Of a stretch of DNA of 64,000 nucleotides, positions 53,451-62,697 are shown piece by piece (within the stretch, counting starts at the first letter, position 1; each line of letters begins with the position of its first letter). A program made the translations under genes and the position numbers. Under the pieces are notes generated by a model. It saw only the letters and a list, made by a program, of their open reading frames with translations. It ran no database searches and was not told the DNA's origin. This DNA comes from an uncultured Lachnospiraceae bacterium (GTDB taxonomy: Bacteria > Bacillota > Clostridia > Lachnospirales > Lachnospiraceae): the NCBI GenBank assembly GCA_934330725.1, contig CAKRGM010000003.1, positions 1-64,000 on the forward strand, written 5' to 3'.

Positions 53451-54142
53451 CAAGTGTCCATTTAATTCCCTTTGCAAGACGTAATGAAGGCTCTTTAAAA
53501 TGATTGCCTGGGTTGAGCTCAAAAGCAGAGCATATTGACTGTTTAGTATACAGGTTTTTTAATTGAATCATATAATTTTCTGTCTGGCATAAGAAAGAAT
53601 TTTTTGTACGACATTCACGATTGCCCAGAGAAAAATAAACAGAATCTGGTTTCCTTTTAAATTCATGTGATATGGCAAAAGATAAAAAGTCAGGATACCA
53701 TACAGATCCGGAAACGCAGATTACATTGGAAAAAGCATCGGTAATATAGGAAGCATATAATGCAAACAGACCGCCCATCGAATAGCCACAGATTATGTCT
53801 TTTGTTGCATCAGAAAGTAATGTCCTGCAATAGGGAATCAGCTCATTTATCATAAAATTCATATATTCATCTGCATGACCGCCAAATGACTGGCCATTTG
53901 ATAAAACAGGTATATGAGCCCATGGCGACATATCACAAAACCAATCCAGATTTGATACAGTAACAAGATGAAAAGGAGCACATTCAATATTATCGCATGA
54001 TGTAAGAACTTCATTTCCCGATTCTGTATACATGTTGGTATATATTACAGGAACCTCCGCTTTTTGGCTTTTTATATATAATTACTTTTTTATTGTCAAA
54101 ATTTCTGGTAATCTTTTGCACGATATTACCCAATATCATCAT
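53428..54142 (-). pseudogene. Alpha/beta hydrolase (esterase) with a homopolymer frameshift
   Basis: From 54033 down, the frame encodes a serine hydrolase: VSNLDWFCDMSPWAH, FGGHADEYMNFM, ICGYSMGGLFALYASYI (nucleophile Ser) and NPGNHFKEPS (His). Homology clearly continues upstream as AEVPVIYTNMY, and a good start (ATG 54142 or 54139 after GGGAGG) reads MILGNIVQKITRNF in another frame. The two join if one base is removed from the T5 run at 54061-54065. It resembles the putative esterase family related to enterochelin esterases, though the closest group is unassigned. Confidence 0.7.
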
Positions 54143-54282
54143 CCTCCCAGTGTAATGTAAATTGTTTTAATATTGTATCACAATTATAGCATATTTTAAT
54201 GATATTGAAGAATTTTTATATAAATGTTATATTATTTTTAACAAAAAAACTCTAAAGTAACATTAGAGAATGGGGGAGAGCT

Positions 54283-55137
54283 GTGAGGGATAATAAGAAG
54301 ATTAATTACATCAGTATAGGCGAAATGGCTAAAATGAACCGTACAACGGTGCCAACACTGCGGCTTTATGATTCAATGGGGCTTCTTAGACCCTGTTATA
54401 TTGATAAAGATACACATTACAGATATTATGATATCAAGCAGAATGCAAGATTTGATATGATTCAGTACATGAAAGAGCTTGGGATGGAACTTAAGGAAAT
54501 AAAAAAGGTTCTTGATCAGAGAAATATAGATATGATTGAAGATGTACTTAATGAAAAAAAGAAGCAGACAGAACGTGAAATGCAGGAACTTAAGTTTAAA
54601 ATGGATGCGATAAACAGGACTGTAGCCGGCATAAAAAGGTATAAAAAATCACCTAAGAGTGGGACAATCACTCTTGAGTATATTCCCGACAGATTAATCT
54701 ATTCTATGAAAGTAGATACGAACTTTTATGACTATAATATTGATATGTATGAGCTTATTTTAAAGAGACTGAAAAACAAGCTGATAGAATTCAATATTCC
54801 ACAGGTATATTACTGTAATGCGGGAACAATTATGGACGGCGAACTTTTTATGAAGCTTTCATTTTATTCAAATGAAGTATTTATATTTGTAGACGGTAAT
54901 TTTCCGCTAAAGAACAGTGTCCAGAAAATTGAAAATGGGATGTATGCGTGTATTTATACAGAAGATTTCGATGAAGAAAGAGAATGTGCTGCTAAACTTC
55001 TTGACTATTGCAAAAAGAATAATTTTGAAATATGCGGGGATTATATTTGTGAGGAAATCATGGAAATGCACATTTTTGACAGTAATAAACGTTCAATGTA
55101 TCTGAGACTTCAGGTGCCTGTTAAAATGGATAAATAA
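54283..55137 (+). CDS. MerR-family regulator with GyrI-like ligand-binding domain
   Basis: 284 residues. An N-terminal MerR DNA-binding domain (ISIGEMAKMNRTTVPTLRLYDSMGLL, then THYRYYD) and a dimerisation coiled coil are followed by an effector domain (about 125-284) of the BmrR/GyrI kind that binds lipophilic compounds. The start is GTG 54283, after GGGGGAGAG. No efflux pump is next to it, so its regulon is unknown. The downstream oxidoreductase gene is about 170 bp away. Confidence 0.85.
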   Translation: MRDNKKINYISIGEMAKMNRTTVPTLRLYDSMGLLRPCYIDKDTHYRYYDIKQNARFDMIQYMKELGMELKEIKKVLDQRNIDMIEDVLNEKKKQTEREMQELKFKMDAINRTVAGIKRYKKSPKSGTITLEYIPDRLIYSMKVDTNFYDYNIDMYELILKRLKNKLIEFNIPQVYYCNAGTIMDGELFMKLSFYSNEVFIFVDGNFPLKNSVQKIENGMYACIYTEDFDEERECAAKLLDYCKKNNFEICGDYICEEIMEMHIFDSNKRSMYLRLQVPVKMDK

Positions 55138-55305
55138 TTTCAATAAAGAATATTGACTCTCATCTGACTTGAGACTGTAAACTTGGTATAAAGATAAGAA
55201 CTAAAGTTGCAAAGGATTATAATAAGGCAGCAGTTTCCAGTCTTTGTACTGTCTTACGGGAGCTGTTGCCGGGGATTCTATAAGACAGTGCAGAAAGGTT
55301 ATTTT

Positions 55306-56331
55306 ATGGAGAAGATAAAAGTAATTCAGTATGGATGTGGAAAGATGAGCAAGTATACACTTCGTTATCTTTATGAAACAGGATGCCAGATTGTAGGTGC
55401 AATTGACTGTAATCCGGCAGTTGTAGGAATGGATGTTGGTGATTATGCAGGACTAGGGATAAAAACAGGGGTCCTTATCAGTGATAAAGCAGATGAGGTG
55501 CTTGACAATACTGATGCTGATATTGCAGTTGTAACATTATTTAGTCTTGTAAGTGACTGTTTTCCACATTATATGAAATGCTTAAGCAGGGGAATAAGTG
55601 TTATATCAACATGTGAGGAAGCAACATACTGCTGGACCACAGATCCGGTAAGAGCAAATATTCTTGATGTTACTGCAAAAAAGAATAACTGCACATTTGT
55701 AGGAAGCGGTATGGAAGATATTTTCTGGGTAAATATGGTTGGAATGGTTGCCGGCGGATGCCATAAGATTGAAAAAATTGAGGGGGCTGTAAGCTATAAT
55801 GTTGAAGATTATGGACTTGCATTAGCCAAAGCACACGGAGTAGGTTTAACACCGGATGAATTTGAAAAGCAGATTGCACATCCTGAAGAGATTGAACCAT
55901 CGTATGTATGGAATTCAAATGAGGCACTTGCATCGAAAATGGGCTGGACAATTAAGAGTCAGACACAGAAATGTGTACCATATTTCCATGATTCGGATTT
56001 GTTCTCATCAACATTGAATGCAACAATTCCTAAAGGAAACTGTATTGGAATGGCTGCTGTTGTTACAACAGAAACTTTCCAGGGACCTGTAATAGAGACA
56101 CAGTGTATTGGAAAAGTATATGGACCTGATGATGGGGATATGTGCGACTGGAATATTACAGGTGAGCCAAATACTGAGTTTCATGTTGTAAAACCGGCAA
56201 CGGTTGAACACACATGTGCTACAATAGTAAACAGAATTCCATCAGTGCTTCGTGCACCGGCAGGACTTGTTACAATGGATCAGCTTGAGGAAATCAGTTA
56301 TCCAACATATCCTATGGAATATTATCTCTAA
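55306..56331 (+). CDS. DapB-like NAD(P)-dependent dehydrogenase (2,4-diaminopentanoate dehydrogenase type)
   Basis: A 341-residue oxidoreductase with a Rossmann start (IKVIQYGCGKMSKYTLRYL) and a C-terminal domain of the dihydrodipicolinate-reductase superfamily (TFVGSGMEDIFWVNM, then SATLNATIPKG-like core). It fits the amine dehydrogenase group that includes Ord, 2,4-diaminopentanoate dehydrogenase of ornithine fermentation. No other ornithine-degradation genes are nearby, so the substrate is uncertain. ATG 55306 is preferred over upstream starts because GAAAGG lies 7 nt before it and the Rossmann motif then begins at residue 3. Confidence 0.75.
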   Translation: MEKIKVIQYGCGKMSKYTLRYLYETGCQIVGAIDCNPAVVGMDVGDYAGLGIKTGVLISDKADEVLDNTDADIAVVTLFSLVSDCFPHYMKCLSRGISVISTCEEATYCWTTDPVRANILDVTAKKNNCTFVGSGMEDIFWVNMVGMVAGGCHKIEKIEGAVSYNVEDYGLALAKAHGVGLTPDEFEKQIAHPEEIEPSYVWNSNEALASKMGWTIKSQTQKCVPYFHDSDLFSSTLNATIPKGNCIGMAAVVTTETFQGPVIETQCIGKVYGPDDGDMCDWNITGEPNTEFHVVKPATVEHTCATIVNRIPSVLRAPAGLVTMDQLEEISYPTYPMEYYL

Positions 56332-56356
56332 AATATAACAGCAACGAATACAGATA

Positions 56357-56423
56357 AAAAGCTTCCGGGTAAGAACCAATGTCATTAAGTTAAGATGACA
56401 TTGAAGTAAGCCCGGGGGCTTTT
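56357..56423 (+). terminator. Terminator after the DapB-like gene
   Basis: A two-part hairpin: AAAAGCTTCCGGG pairs with CCCGGGGGCTTTT (two G-U pairs) and encloses CAATGTCAT with ATGACATTG. TTTTATTT follows. Confidence 0.75.
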
Positions 56424-56475
56424 ATTTGTATAAAGCTGTGCGTTATGATACAATAACCAGTAATGCGGAAGATTA

Positions 56476-56642
56476 GTGTGAAAAATCATGCTGATGCGAT
56501 AATTTTTCACACGGCTATTTATTTCTGGGCAAAACAAATAGCTCATGATGGCAGATGAGAAATCGCCTGCGCGAATTTCTCATCGCCTCTTCGCAACAAA
56601 GTTGAGATGTGCCTTAAAAGTGGTGCAGGAACGGAGATTAGT
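56476..56642 (+). repeat. Dispersed structured repeat, copy C
   Basis: The fullest copy. GTGTGAAAAATCA with TTTTTCACAC closes stem 1, GCTATTTATTTC with AAACAAATAGC forms stem 2, and GATGAGAAATCGC with GCGAATTTCTCATC forms a further stem. The end GGAGATTAGT directly precedes the ATG of the nitroreductase gene and supplies its ribosome site, as copy A does for the thioesterase. Confidence 0.75.
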
Positions 56643-57134
56643 ATGTCAAGTATATTTAACAGAGTAAGTATAAGAAAATTTAAAGATAAAGCAGTTGATA
56701 AAAAAGATATCGAGTATATTCTGCGTGCTGCAATGGCGGCACCTTCAGCAGGCAACCAGCAGCCATGGGAGTTTTATGTCGTAACAGATAAGGAGCTTCT
56801 TCGCAGACTTTCAAAAACAAGTCCGTATGCAGGTCCGGTTGAAAATGCACCGATGGCAATTATTACGGCATACAGAAAAGACTGTAAAATACCTGAATAT
56901 GCCCAGATTGACATGAGTATTGCAATGGAAAATATGTGGCTTGCAACAGATGAAAAGGGGCTTGGCGGAGTATGGCTTGGTATAGCGCCTGTCGAGCAGA
57001 GAATGAAGGATGTAGAGGATATTGTGGAAATTCCGGAAGATCAAAGAGCATTTGGAATATTTGCGCTTGGGTATCCTGATGAAACAAAAAAACAGGAAGA
57101 TCGTTTTGAACCGGAAAGAATCCATTATCTGTAA
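56643..57134 (+). CDS. Nitroreductase-family protein
   Basis: A 163-residue FMN-dependent oxidoreductase. The start FNRVSIRKFKDKAVDKKDIE, the flavin-binding AAMAAPSAGNQQPWEF and the C-terminal FGIFALGYPDE are classic for the family. It is short but complete for the small clostridial branch. The real electron acceptor is unknown. ATG 56643 is fixed by the GGAGA at the end of repeat copy C; the open frame continues upstream only into repeat DNA. Confidence 0.9.
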   Translation: MSSIFNRVSIRKFKDKAVDKKDIEYILRAAMAAPSAGNQQPWEFYVVTDKELLRRLSKTSPYAGPVENAPMAIITAYRKDCKIPEYAQIDMSIAMENMWLATDEKGLGGVWLGIAPVEQRMKDVEDIVEIPEDQRAFGIFALGYPDETKKQEDRFEPERIHYL

Positions 57135-57281
57135 AATCATCGGGTGAAATTATCTTATTTTTAGTTGATTTTGGTAACATTATGGTATATATCTAATTAT
57201 ATAACCAATGGTTAGAAAAACCTAATTGAAGTTAGATAAATAAATATTGAAATTATTGTAATTATACCAGGGGGGTGTGCG

Positions 57282-58490
57282 TTGTATATGTTAAAAAAAT
57301 GGCTTGAAAATGAACCGGATGTCACGCTTGTATGTGCAGTCATAAGCTGGATGGTCACAGGACAGTTTATAAGAGCTGTAACAGTCCTTGTTGTATTTTG
57401 TCTATGTGCATTTATACTTGCAACTCCGACAGCGATTCTTGCCGGAATTGGCAATGCTGCAAAATATGGAATTATTGTACGTTCAGGAGATGCTCTTGAG
57501 CGTTTATCAAAAATAAAAAGAGTGGCGTTTGATAAAACAGGAACCCTTACGCTTGGTAAACCTCATGTTATTGCAACGGTAAGCTGTGATGATTCTTATT
57601 CTGATGAGGACATTTTAAGGATTGCCGCGTCTGCAGAGAGTAAATCAGAGCATCCTTTAGGCAAAGCGATAGCAGAACAATATAGTGGAGATTACGGTGT
57701 TGTTTCAGAATTTAAGGTGATTGCCGGACAGGGGATTTCTGCAGTCGTAGAAAATAAAAAAATACTTGCTGGTAAAGAAGGGTTTATTAAGAGCCAGAAT
57801 ATTGATATTACCTTTGATAAAGAAAATACAGCAACAAAGTCAGGATGTGATATAAAAGATATATCAGAATGGTACGAAAAAGGAGCAACGGTTATTTATC
57901 TTGCTATAGATGGAAAAATTGCAGGATATATGGCACTTTCGGATACATTAAGACAGGATTCAAAGGATACAATTGAGCAATTAAGGCATGCAGGAATCAC
58001 ACCGATGCTTCTTACGGGGGATAATAAGGGCGCGGCACTGAGTATTGCATCAAAATTAGTTATTGAAGATGTAAATGCAGATCTTCTTCCAGAGGATAAG
58101 ATGAAGATAATACATAAATATGCCGGAAGTTCTGAACCGATTTGTATGGTAGGAGACGGTGTAAATGATGCACTGGCGTTAGCTGCTTGTGATGCGGGAA
58201 TTGCCATGGGCGGAATCGGAAGTGATATTGCAATAGAGTCAGCAGACGCAGTTCTTGTAAGTGATGACATAAAGAGACTACCGTATTTGTTTAATCTTAT
58301 GCAGCAGGTAATGCGAAAGGTAAGGATAAACATAATAGCATCTATGGTAATAAACATAACTGCAGTAGTGTTGTCAGCCTGTGGAATACTTACACCGGTT
58401 ACAGGAGCATTATGGCATAACTTTGGATCGGTATTTGTGGTAATAAATGCAGCACTTCTTCTAAGGATAGACGATAAAATTACTATGTAA
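57282..58490 (+). pseudogene. Truncated heavy-metal P1B-type ATPase
   Basis: 402 residues keeping the catalytic half: FDKTGTLTLGKP (phosphorylation site), SEHPLGKAIAEQ (nucleotide-binding HP motif), MLLTGDNKGAAL and MVGDGVNDALALAACD, then two final helices. Missing are the N-terminal metal domain, the first helices and the actuator domain with TGE. The helix that should hold the metal-binding Cys-Pro-Cys reads VVFCLCAFILATPTAI, with the proline replaced by leucine. Full-length enzymes have about 620-750 residues. An internal deletion has joined a short helical piece to the catalytic half, so pumping is unlikely. Confidence 0.75.
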
Positions 58491-58534
58491 ATTGCACATC
58501 GCTGATAAATGAATTATAATAATATTTAATATAG

Positions 58535-58570
58535 CAGGATGTATTCAAATTGAATACATCCTGTTAATTT
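58535..58570 (+). terminator. Terminator after the P-type ATPase remnant
   Basis: A 14-bp perfect inverted repeat (CAGGATGTATTCAA with TTGAATACATCCTG) around a single A is followed by TTAATTTTAG. Between here and the next start at 58762 I see no gene. Confidence 0.7.
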
Positions 58571-58761
58571 TAGTATGTCCTGCAAAGAATACCGCTAAGG
58601 AGATATAAGCATATACAAGAAAATATTTAATCCGGCAAAGCCGCATATTTACTGGGATGCAACTGATGGTTGCGCAAATGGAAAAGCAAATTGCTGGAAA
58701 AAAATCAGGCTATTTGATAAGAATAGGTCAAGGTAGCTGCATAAAAGGTATGGAGAAAATT

Positions 58762-59553
58762 ATGGAAGAAATGAACAGACAAAAATTAATTGGAGACCGG
58801 CTCTATGAACTTAGAAGCCAGAGCAATATGACACAGGAAGATTTAGCAGATGAGCTATGCGTAAGCCGGCAGTCGATTTCCAAGTGGGAACTTAATAAGA
58901 CAGTTCCGGATGTTGAAAAATTAATCCAGTTATCTGAATTATATGATGTATCCATGGATTATCTTGTACGAGGAAAAGAACCAGAAACAGACAATAAGAT
59001 GTATAGTGACAATTCAGCTGGTACCATGAATGTCAAAAACATAAGTAATGTTGATGATTCTGACAGTAATGCAGATGCTACCTGTGTTAGTAATAACGAA
59101 GCAAGGACTGCGATATCAGGGCATGTAAGGAAAATAATTACAGTATGTATGACAGCATGTGCAGTATTAAGCATATTTATGCTTATATTTGCGGTCAGGA
59201 TACTTATTCATTATTCTTTTTTTACAGGTGAAAAGGAACAAAGCCTGTTTACTGTAACAAAGGTATATGAGCAGTATACAAAAGCTGAAGTACAGGGAGT
59301 TGCAAATGATGGAAGTAGTATCCGCAAAATAGTATGGCTTGATGAGCCTGGAGTTGTAGAAGGCGATTATATCTGGGGATATATAGGTAAAGGTAATAAC
59401 GTTATGTTTGATTATTATCCTAAACTTGTGCTTATCCCGTTTATAGGTGGAATCATTTTCTATATATTATTTATGGTATTCTTTATGGAATATCGTCATA
59501 AAAAGATAAAAACAGAAAGGCATGGTAAATTGCATGGAAAAAAAGAGTGTTGA
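58762..59553 (+). CDS. XRE-family regulator with C-terminal membrane helices
   Basis: 263 residues. The N-terminal XRE helix-turn-helix (IGDRLYELRSQSNMTQEDLADEL, then VSRQSISKWELNKTVPDVEKL) is followed by a linker of about 60 residues and two membrane helices (ITVCMTACAVLSIFMLIFAV, then LVLIPFIGGIIFYILFMVFF) around an extracytoplasmic loop. ATG 58762 follows GGAG by 7 nt; the frame opens earlier without a ribosome site. It overlaps the next gene and may be a membrane-tethered regulator of the three-gene set, sensing something outside the cell. Confidence 0.8.
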   Translation: MEEMNRQKLIGDRLYELRSQSNMTQEDLADELCVSRQSISKWELNKTVPDVEKLIQLSELYDVSMDYLVRGKEPETDNKMYSDNSAGTMNVKNISNVDDSDSNADATCVSNNEARTAISGHVRKIITVCMTACAVLSIFMLIFAVRILIHYSFFTGEKEQSLFTVTKVYEQYTKAEVQGVANDGSSIRKIVWLDEPGVVEGDYIWGYIGKGNNVMFDYYPKLVLIPFIGGIIFYILFMVFFMEYRHKKIKTERHGKLHGKKEC

Positions 59554-60736
59554 TAAAGGTAAAATAATTTTATTCAGTATATTAGGAGTGCTTGCCGCAG
59601 CACTTATAACAGTGGCAGTAATAGTTATTGTAAAAAATACAAATTCAGGTAAAAAGGAAGGCTCAAGGCGTGTATCGCAGGCTGGAATCAGTTCAGAATC
59701 AAAAAATAATAGTAATAGCAATAGTAATAGTGGAACTGACGAGTTCGAAAGTGTATTTTCAAATGAACTAAATAATGATAACGGTAATGATAACAGTACT
59801 GGAAACCAGATATATTTTGTGAAAGATGGATTTAAATTTACAGTTCCAGCTGATTATAGCTGCTTATATAGTGATGGTATCGGGCCTGTTGTATATCTTG
59901 AAGATGTATTTCAGATGAAAACAGGAGTTGCTGATGGCTCATACAGTAATGCATTAAAAAATCCTGAGAATCTTACATCAAAGACAGTCGGCATAGGCGG
60001 TAAGATACTTCAGGATGTAAAAGAAACAAAAATAGATGGCAGGCAGTATGCATATTTTATAGCTGAAATATCAGGTGAAAAGTGCATGGTCGCATATACA
60101 CAGTCTCCAGATGAAAATAAAAGAATTGGCGGACAGCTTGTTATGCTGTCATCAGCTGCTACAGAAGATGATATTATTAAAGCATTTGCTAAAATTGTTT
60201 CAACTGCTGAAATAACAGATGAAGCTGATTCAACAAAGGATGACATAAGCGAACAGCTTGCAAAAGCAAGTCATAATTATGGTGAACAGAAGAGTGAAAG
60301 CACAATAAGCCATAAAGGAACATCAGTTACATTTAAGGTTCCTGAAGGATTTTATTCACAGGGTAGTGAAGATACAGATTCATATGGAGTGGAAAATTTT
60401 TCTACTTCTGATTATGTAACGGCCGATTGTAATCTGTGGGATACAGAATCATATCAGAATGCATCCGATTATATCAGTAATATGGCATCAACTGCAGGAA
60501 GCTGGGATGAAAAATGGTCAGGAAATGAAGTGGAAGTAGAAACTGAAACTATTAATGGCAGAACATGTTACTACTATGTATCACATTATAAGTATGATGA
60601 TACAGATTACCAGAGAGTTTATGCAGCCTGTGATATAGATGGTTCACATTTCTACAGTGTTAAATTAAGTGCATTGGATTCTGATAAAAATGTAAATTTT
60701 GACACTATAAAAGACTTCTTTAATATAGCAAAGTAA
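59534..60736 (+). CDS. Membrane-anchored extracytoplasmic protein of unknown function
   Basis: About 400 residues: one N-terminal membrane helix (IILFSILGVLAAALITVAVIV), then a low-complexity Asn/Ser linker, then two related beta-rich segments of about 140 residues each. The first starts IYFVKDGFKFTVPADYSC; the second starts HKGTSVTFKVPEGFYSQG. The duplicated pattern of a short strand followed by PADY/PEGF suggests a repeated domain outside the cell. ATG 59534 is preferred over 59522. It overlaps the XRE-family gene and is followed after 2 nt by the peptidase-like gene. I do not recognise the family. Confidence 0.65.
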   Translation: MEKKSVDKGKIILFSILGVLAAALITVAVIVIVKNTNSGKKEGSRRVSQAGISSESKNNSNSNSNSGTDEFESVFSNELNNDNGNDNSTGNQIYFVKDGFKFTVPADYSCLYSDGIGPVVYLEDVFQMKTGVADGSYSNALKNPENLTSKTVGIGGKILQDVKETKIDGRQYAYFIAEISGEKCMVAYTQSPDENKRIGGQLVMLSSAATEDDIIKAFAKIVSTAEITDEADSTKDDISEQLAKASHNYGEQKSESTISHKGTSVTFKVPEGFYSQGSEDTDSYGVENFSTSDYVTADCNLWDTESYQNASDYISNMASTAGSWDEKWSGNEVEVETETINGRTCYYYVSHYKYDDTDYQRVYAACDIDGSHFYSVKLSALDSDKNVNFDTIKDFFNIAK

Positions 60737-60738
60737 AG

Positions 60739-61845
60739 ATGAAAAAAGATAAAAATGTAAAAAAAGTTAAGGCTGCCAGAAATAAAATTTTTCCTGCTGT
60801 AATAGTGCCCACAGGTATTATTCTGATAGCATTTGTGATTACAGCTGTAGCATTTTACAAAAAGAGTAAGTCAAATGACCCTGATAATGTAAAGTATAAT
60901 AATCAGAGCGCATTATCTGAACAGACTGATGAAAATATCCGGAATGATGTAAAAGATATACCGCAGCAGGCAGATAATTCATCGGGAACAGTAATAAATT
61001 ATGATGCACAGTTTAACGCATGTATTTCAGATGCCGGTGAAGCCCGGGAGGTAATAAGAGCGTATGGCAGGCGTCAGCGAAAGAATTATTCAAATCCTGA
61101 AGTCGAAAAACTTGAGCTGCAGATGGAAAATGATTTTTCAATTATGGCAGTTAATCTTGGAGAGATAGATATACTTACGGCGCAGGATATTAAAAAAGCA
61201 TTTATGTATATGTATCAGGAATATCCACAGTTAAAGGGGACGCTTACAAACCTTACGGTGGGAAACTTTTATGGGCGGTCAGCTGGTAATATAGCTGTTA
61301 CACAGAATTTGGATTTTGTTATTAATAACAGCGGATATCCTTTTGTTGAAAAATATCAGATTGTATTAAATGCATCTAAATTTAAGAATCGTAATAAAAT
61401 GCTTGATAACTGCAAAGAACAGGTGAAAACAGGATATTGGCCGGCTAATACGGATATAAGCTCAATTGTGGTACATGAACTTGGACATCAGCTGTTACAT
61501 GTTGCTGAAATGAAAAAAAGTGGACTGCATGATGCATATTATATAACACAGGATAATCAGGAGGCGTATTATAATTATATATCAGACGGACTAAACGTAA
61601 ACCAGACAACGGCCAGGTCAATAATCAATCAGGCATATGACAACTGGAAACAGGTATATCATCATGAAGGAAGTGAAGAAGAATTCCGTGGAAGTATATC
61701 CGAATATGCAAAGGGAATAAAAGAAGATGGTGGAGTTTGTTATAGCGAGACAATAGCAGAAGCCATAGCGGATGTTTACCTTAATGGAGAAAATGCTGCA
61801 GATGCCAGTAAACTGATACGTGATGCAATAAAGCAGAGACTCTGA
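60739..61845 (+). CDS. Membrane-anchored HExxH protein, probable zinc metallopeptidase
   Basis: 368 residues: a single N-terminal helix (FPAVIVPTGIILIAFVITAV), an acidic linker, and an extracytoplasmic domain with IVVHELGHQLLHVAEM, a zincin HExxH motif. A downstream EAIADVYLNG, about 105 residues later, offers a possible third ligand Glu, as in gluzincins. The upstream stretch ILTAQDIKKAFMYMYQEYPQL looks like a predicted binding domain, as in toxins and phage-type peptidases. It begins 2 nt after the previous stop. The target is unknown. Confidence 0.7.
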   Translation: MKKDKNVKKVKAARNKIFPAVIVPTGIILIAFVITAVAFYKKSKSNDPDNVKYNNQSALSEQTDENIRNDVKDIPQQADNSSGTVINYDAQFNACISDAGEAREVIRAYGRRQRKNYSNPEVEKLELQMENDFSIMAVNLGEIDILTAQDIKKAFMYMYQEYPQLKGTLTNLTVGNFYGRSAGNIAVTQNLDFVINNSGYPFVEKYQIVLNASKFKNRNKMLDNCKEQVKTGYWPANTDISSIVVHELGHQLLHVAEMKKSGLHDAYYITQDNQEAYYNYISDGLNVNQTTARSIINQAYDNWKQVYHHEGSEEEFRGSISEYAKGIKEDGGVCYSETIAEAIADVYLNGENAADASKLIRDAIKQRL

Positions 61846-61931
61846 TATTGAAGATCAGTTTACAGAAATTTGCAAAATATTCTAAAAGGCATCATAGCTG
61901 TTTTATCGGAACAAGGGCAATAGAAAAATTA

Positions 61932-61963
61932 AATGTAAACATATGTGCAAAACAGGTTGACAA
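61932..61963 (+). promoter_or_regulatory. Candidate BirA (biotin) operator
   Basis: ATGTAAAC (61933-61940) and GGTTGACAA (61955-61963) form dyad arms about 14 nt apart, near the Firmicutes biotin operator TTGTAAACC-N15-GGTTTACAA. It lies 57 bp before the bioY start. The site is imperfect, so confidence is moderate. Confidence 0.5.
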
Positions 61964-62019
61964 TTGGAAACGGCAGGCGTATACTCGACAATGAATTAAG
62001 CAAAATAAGGAAGGAAAAT

Positions 62020-62574
62020 ATGATGAATGAATCAAAAAAATTTTCAACTAAAACAATTGCTGTTATTGCAGTTATTACAGCAGTAACATGTATACTTGCA
62101 CCGTTTTCAATTCCAATCGGTCCGGTTCCGATATCATTAACTAATCTTGTTATATATCTGGGATTATATATTTTGGGAACTAAAAACGGGACAATCAGTT
62201 ATTGTATATATCTTTTAATCGGGCTTGTGGGCGTTCCGGTATTTTCAAGTTTTACAGCAGGCCCAGGTAAGCTGTTTGGACCAACAGGAGGATATCTTAT
62301 TGGATTTATTCCTATGGCAATTATTGCAGGTATCTGTATTGAAAAGTTTGAAAGAAAGATTGTACCGGGAATGATTGGTATGATTGTCGGAACAGCAGTC
62401 TGTTATGCCCTTGGAACAGTATGGCTTGCTTATCAGGCACATATGACTTTTTGGCAGGCATTAATGGCAGGTGTTATACCATTTATAATAGAAGATCTTA
62501 TTAAAATGATTATTGCAGCACTTGTTGGACCTGCAATACATAAAGCACTTGTAAAAGCACATGTTTTAGATTAA
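62020..62574 (+). CDS. bioY: Biotin transporter S component BioY
   Basis: A 184-residue integral membrane S component of the biotin ECF transporter, with about six helices. Typical BioY motifs are IPIGPVPISLTNLVIYL, TAGPGKLFGPTGGYLIGF and the final FIIEDLIKMIIAALVGP. It would work with shared or local EcfT/EcfA subunits and captures biotin at the membrane. ATG 62020 follows AAGGAAGG. The gene is single, has a possible BirA site upstream, and ends before a terminator. Confidence 0.93.
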   Translation: MMNESKKFSTKTIAVIAVITAVTCILAPFSIPIGPVPISLTNLVIYLGLYILGTKNGTISYCIYLLIGLVGVPVFSSFTAGPGKLFGPTGGYLIGFIPMAIIAGICIEKFERKIVPGMIGMIVGTAVCYALGTVWLAYQAHMTFWQALMAGVIPFIIEDLIKMIIAALVGPAIHKALVKAHVLD

Positions 62575-62610
62575 GGTACATATAAAATAAACAAATGAAA
62601 CAAAAGTCAG

Positions 62611-62651
62611 GGAGCTGTCGCACTAAGTAATTAATGCGCAGCTTCTTTTTT
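62611..62651 (+). terminator. Terminator after bioY
   Basis: GGAGCTGTCGCA pairs with TGCGCAGCTTC (one bulge, one G-U) and is followed by TTTTTT. Confidence 0.75.
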
Positions 62652-62697
62652 ATGAAAGTGTTTGTTAACAGCATATCTTGACAATATTATTATTAGA

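Noticed and set aside
55306..56331. Thiazolinyl imide reductase (Irp3/YbtU type) for the metallophore.
   Set aside because: The protein belongs to the DapB-like dehydrogenase group and lies 19 kb away from the locus.
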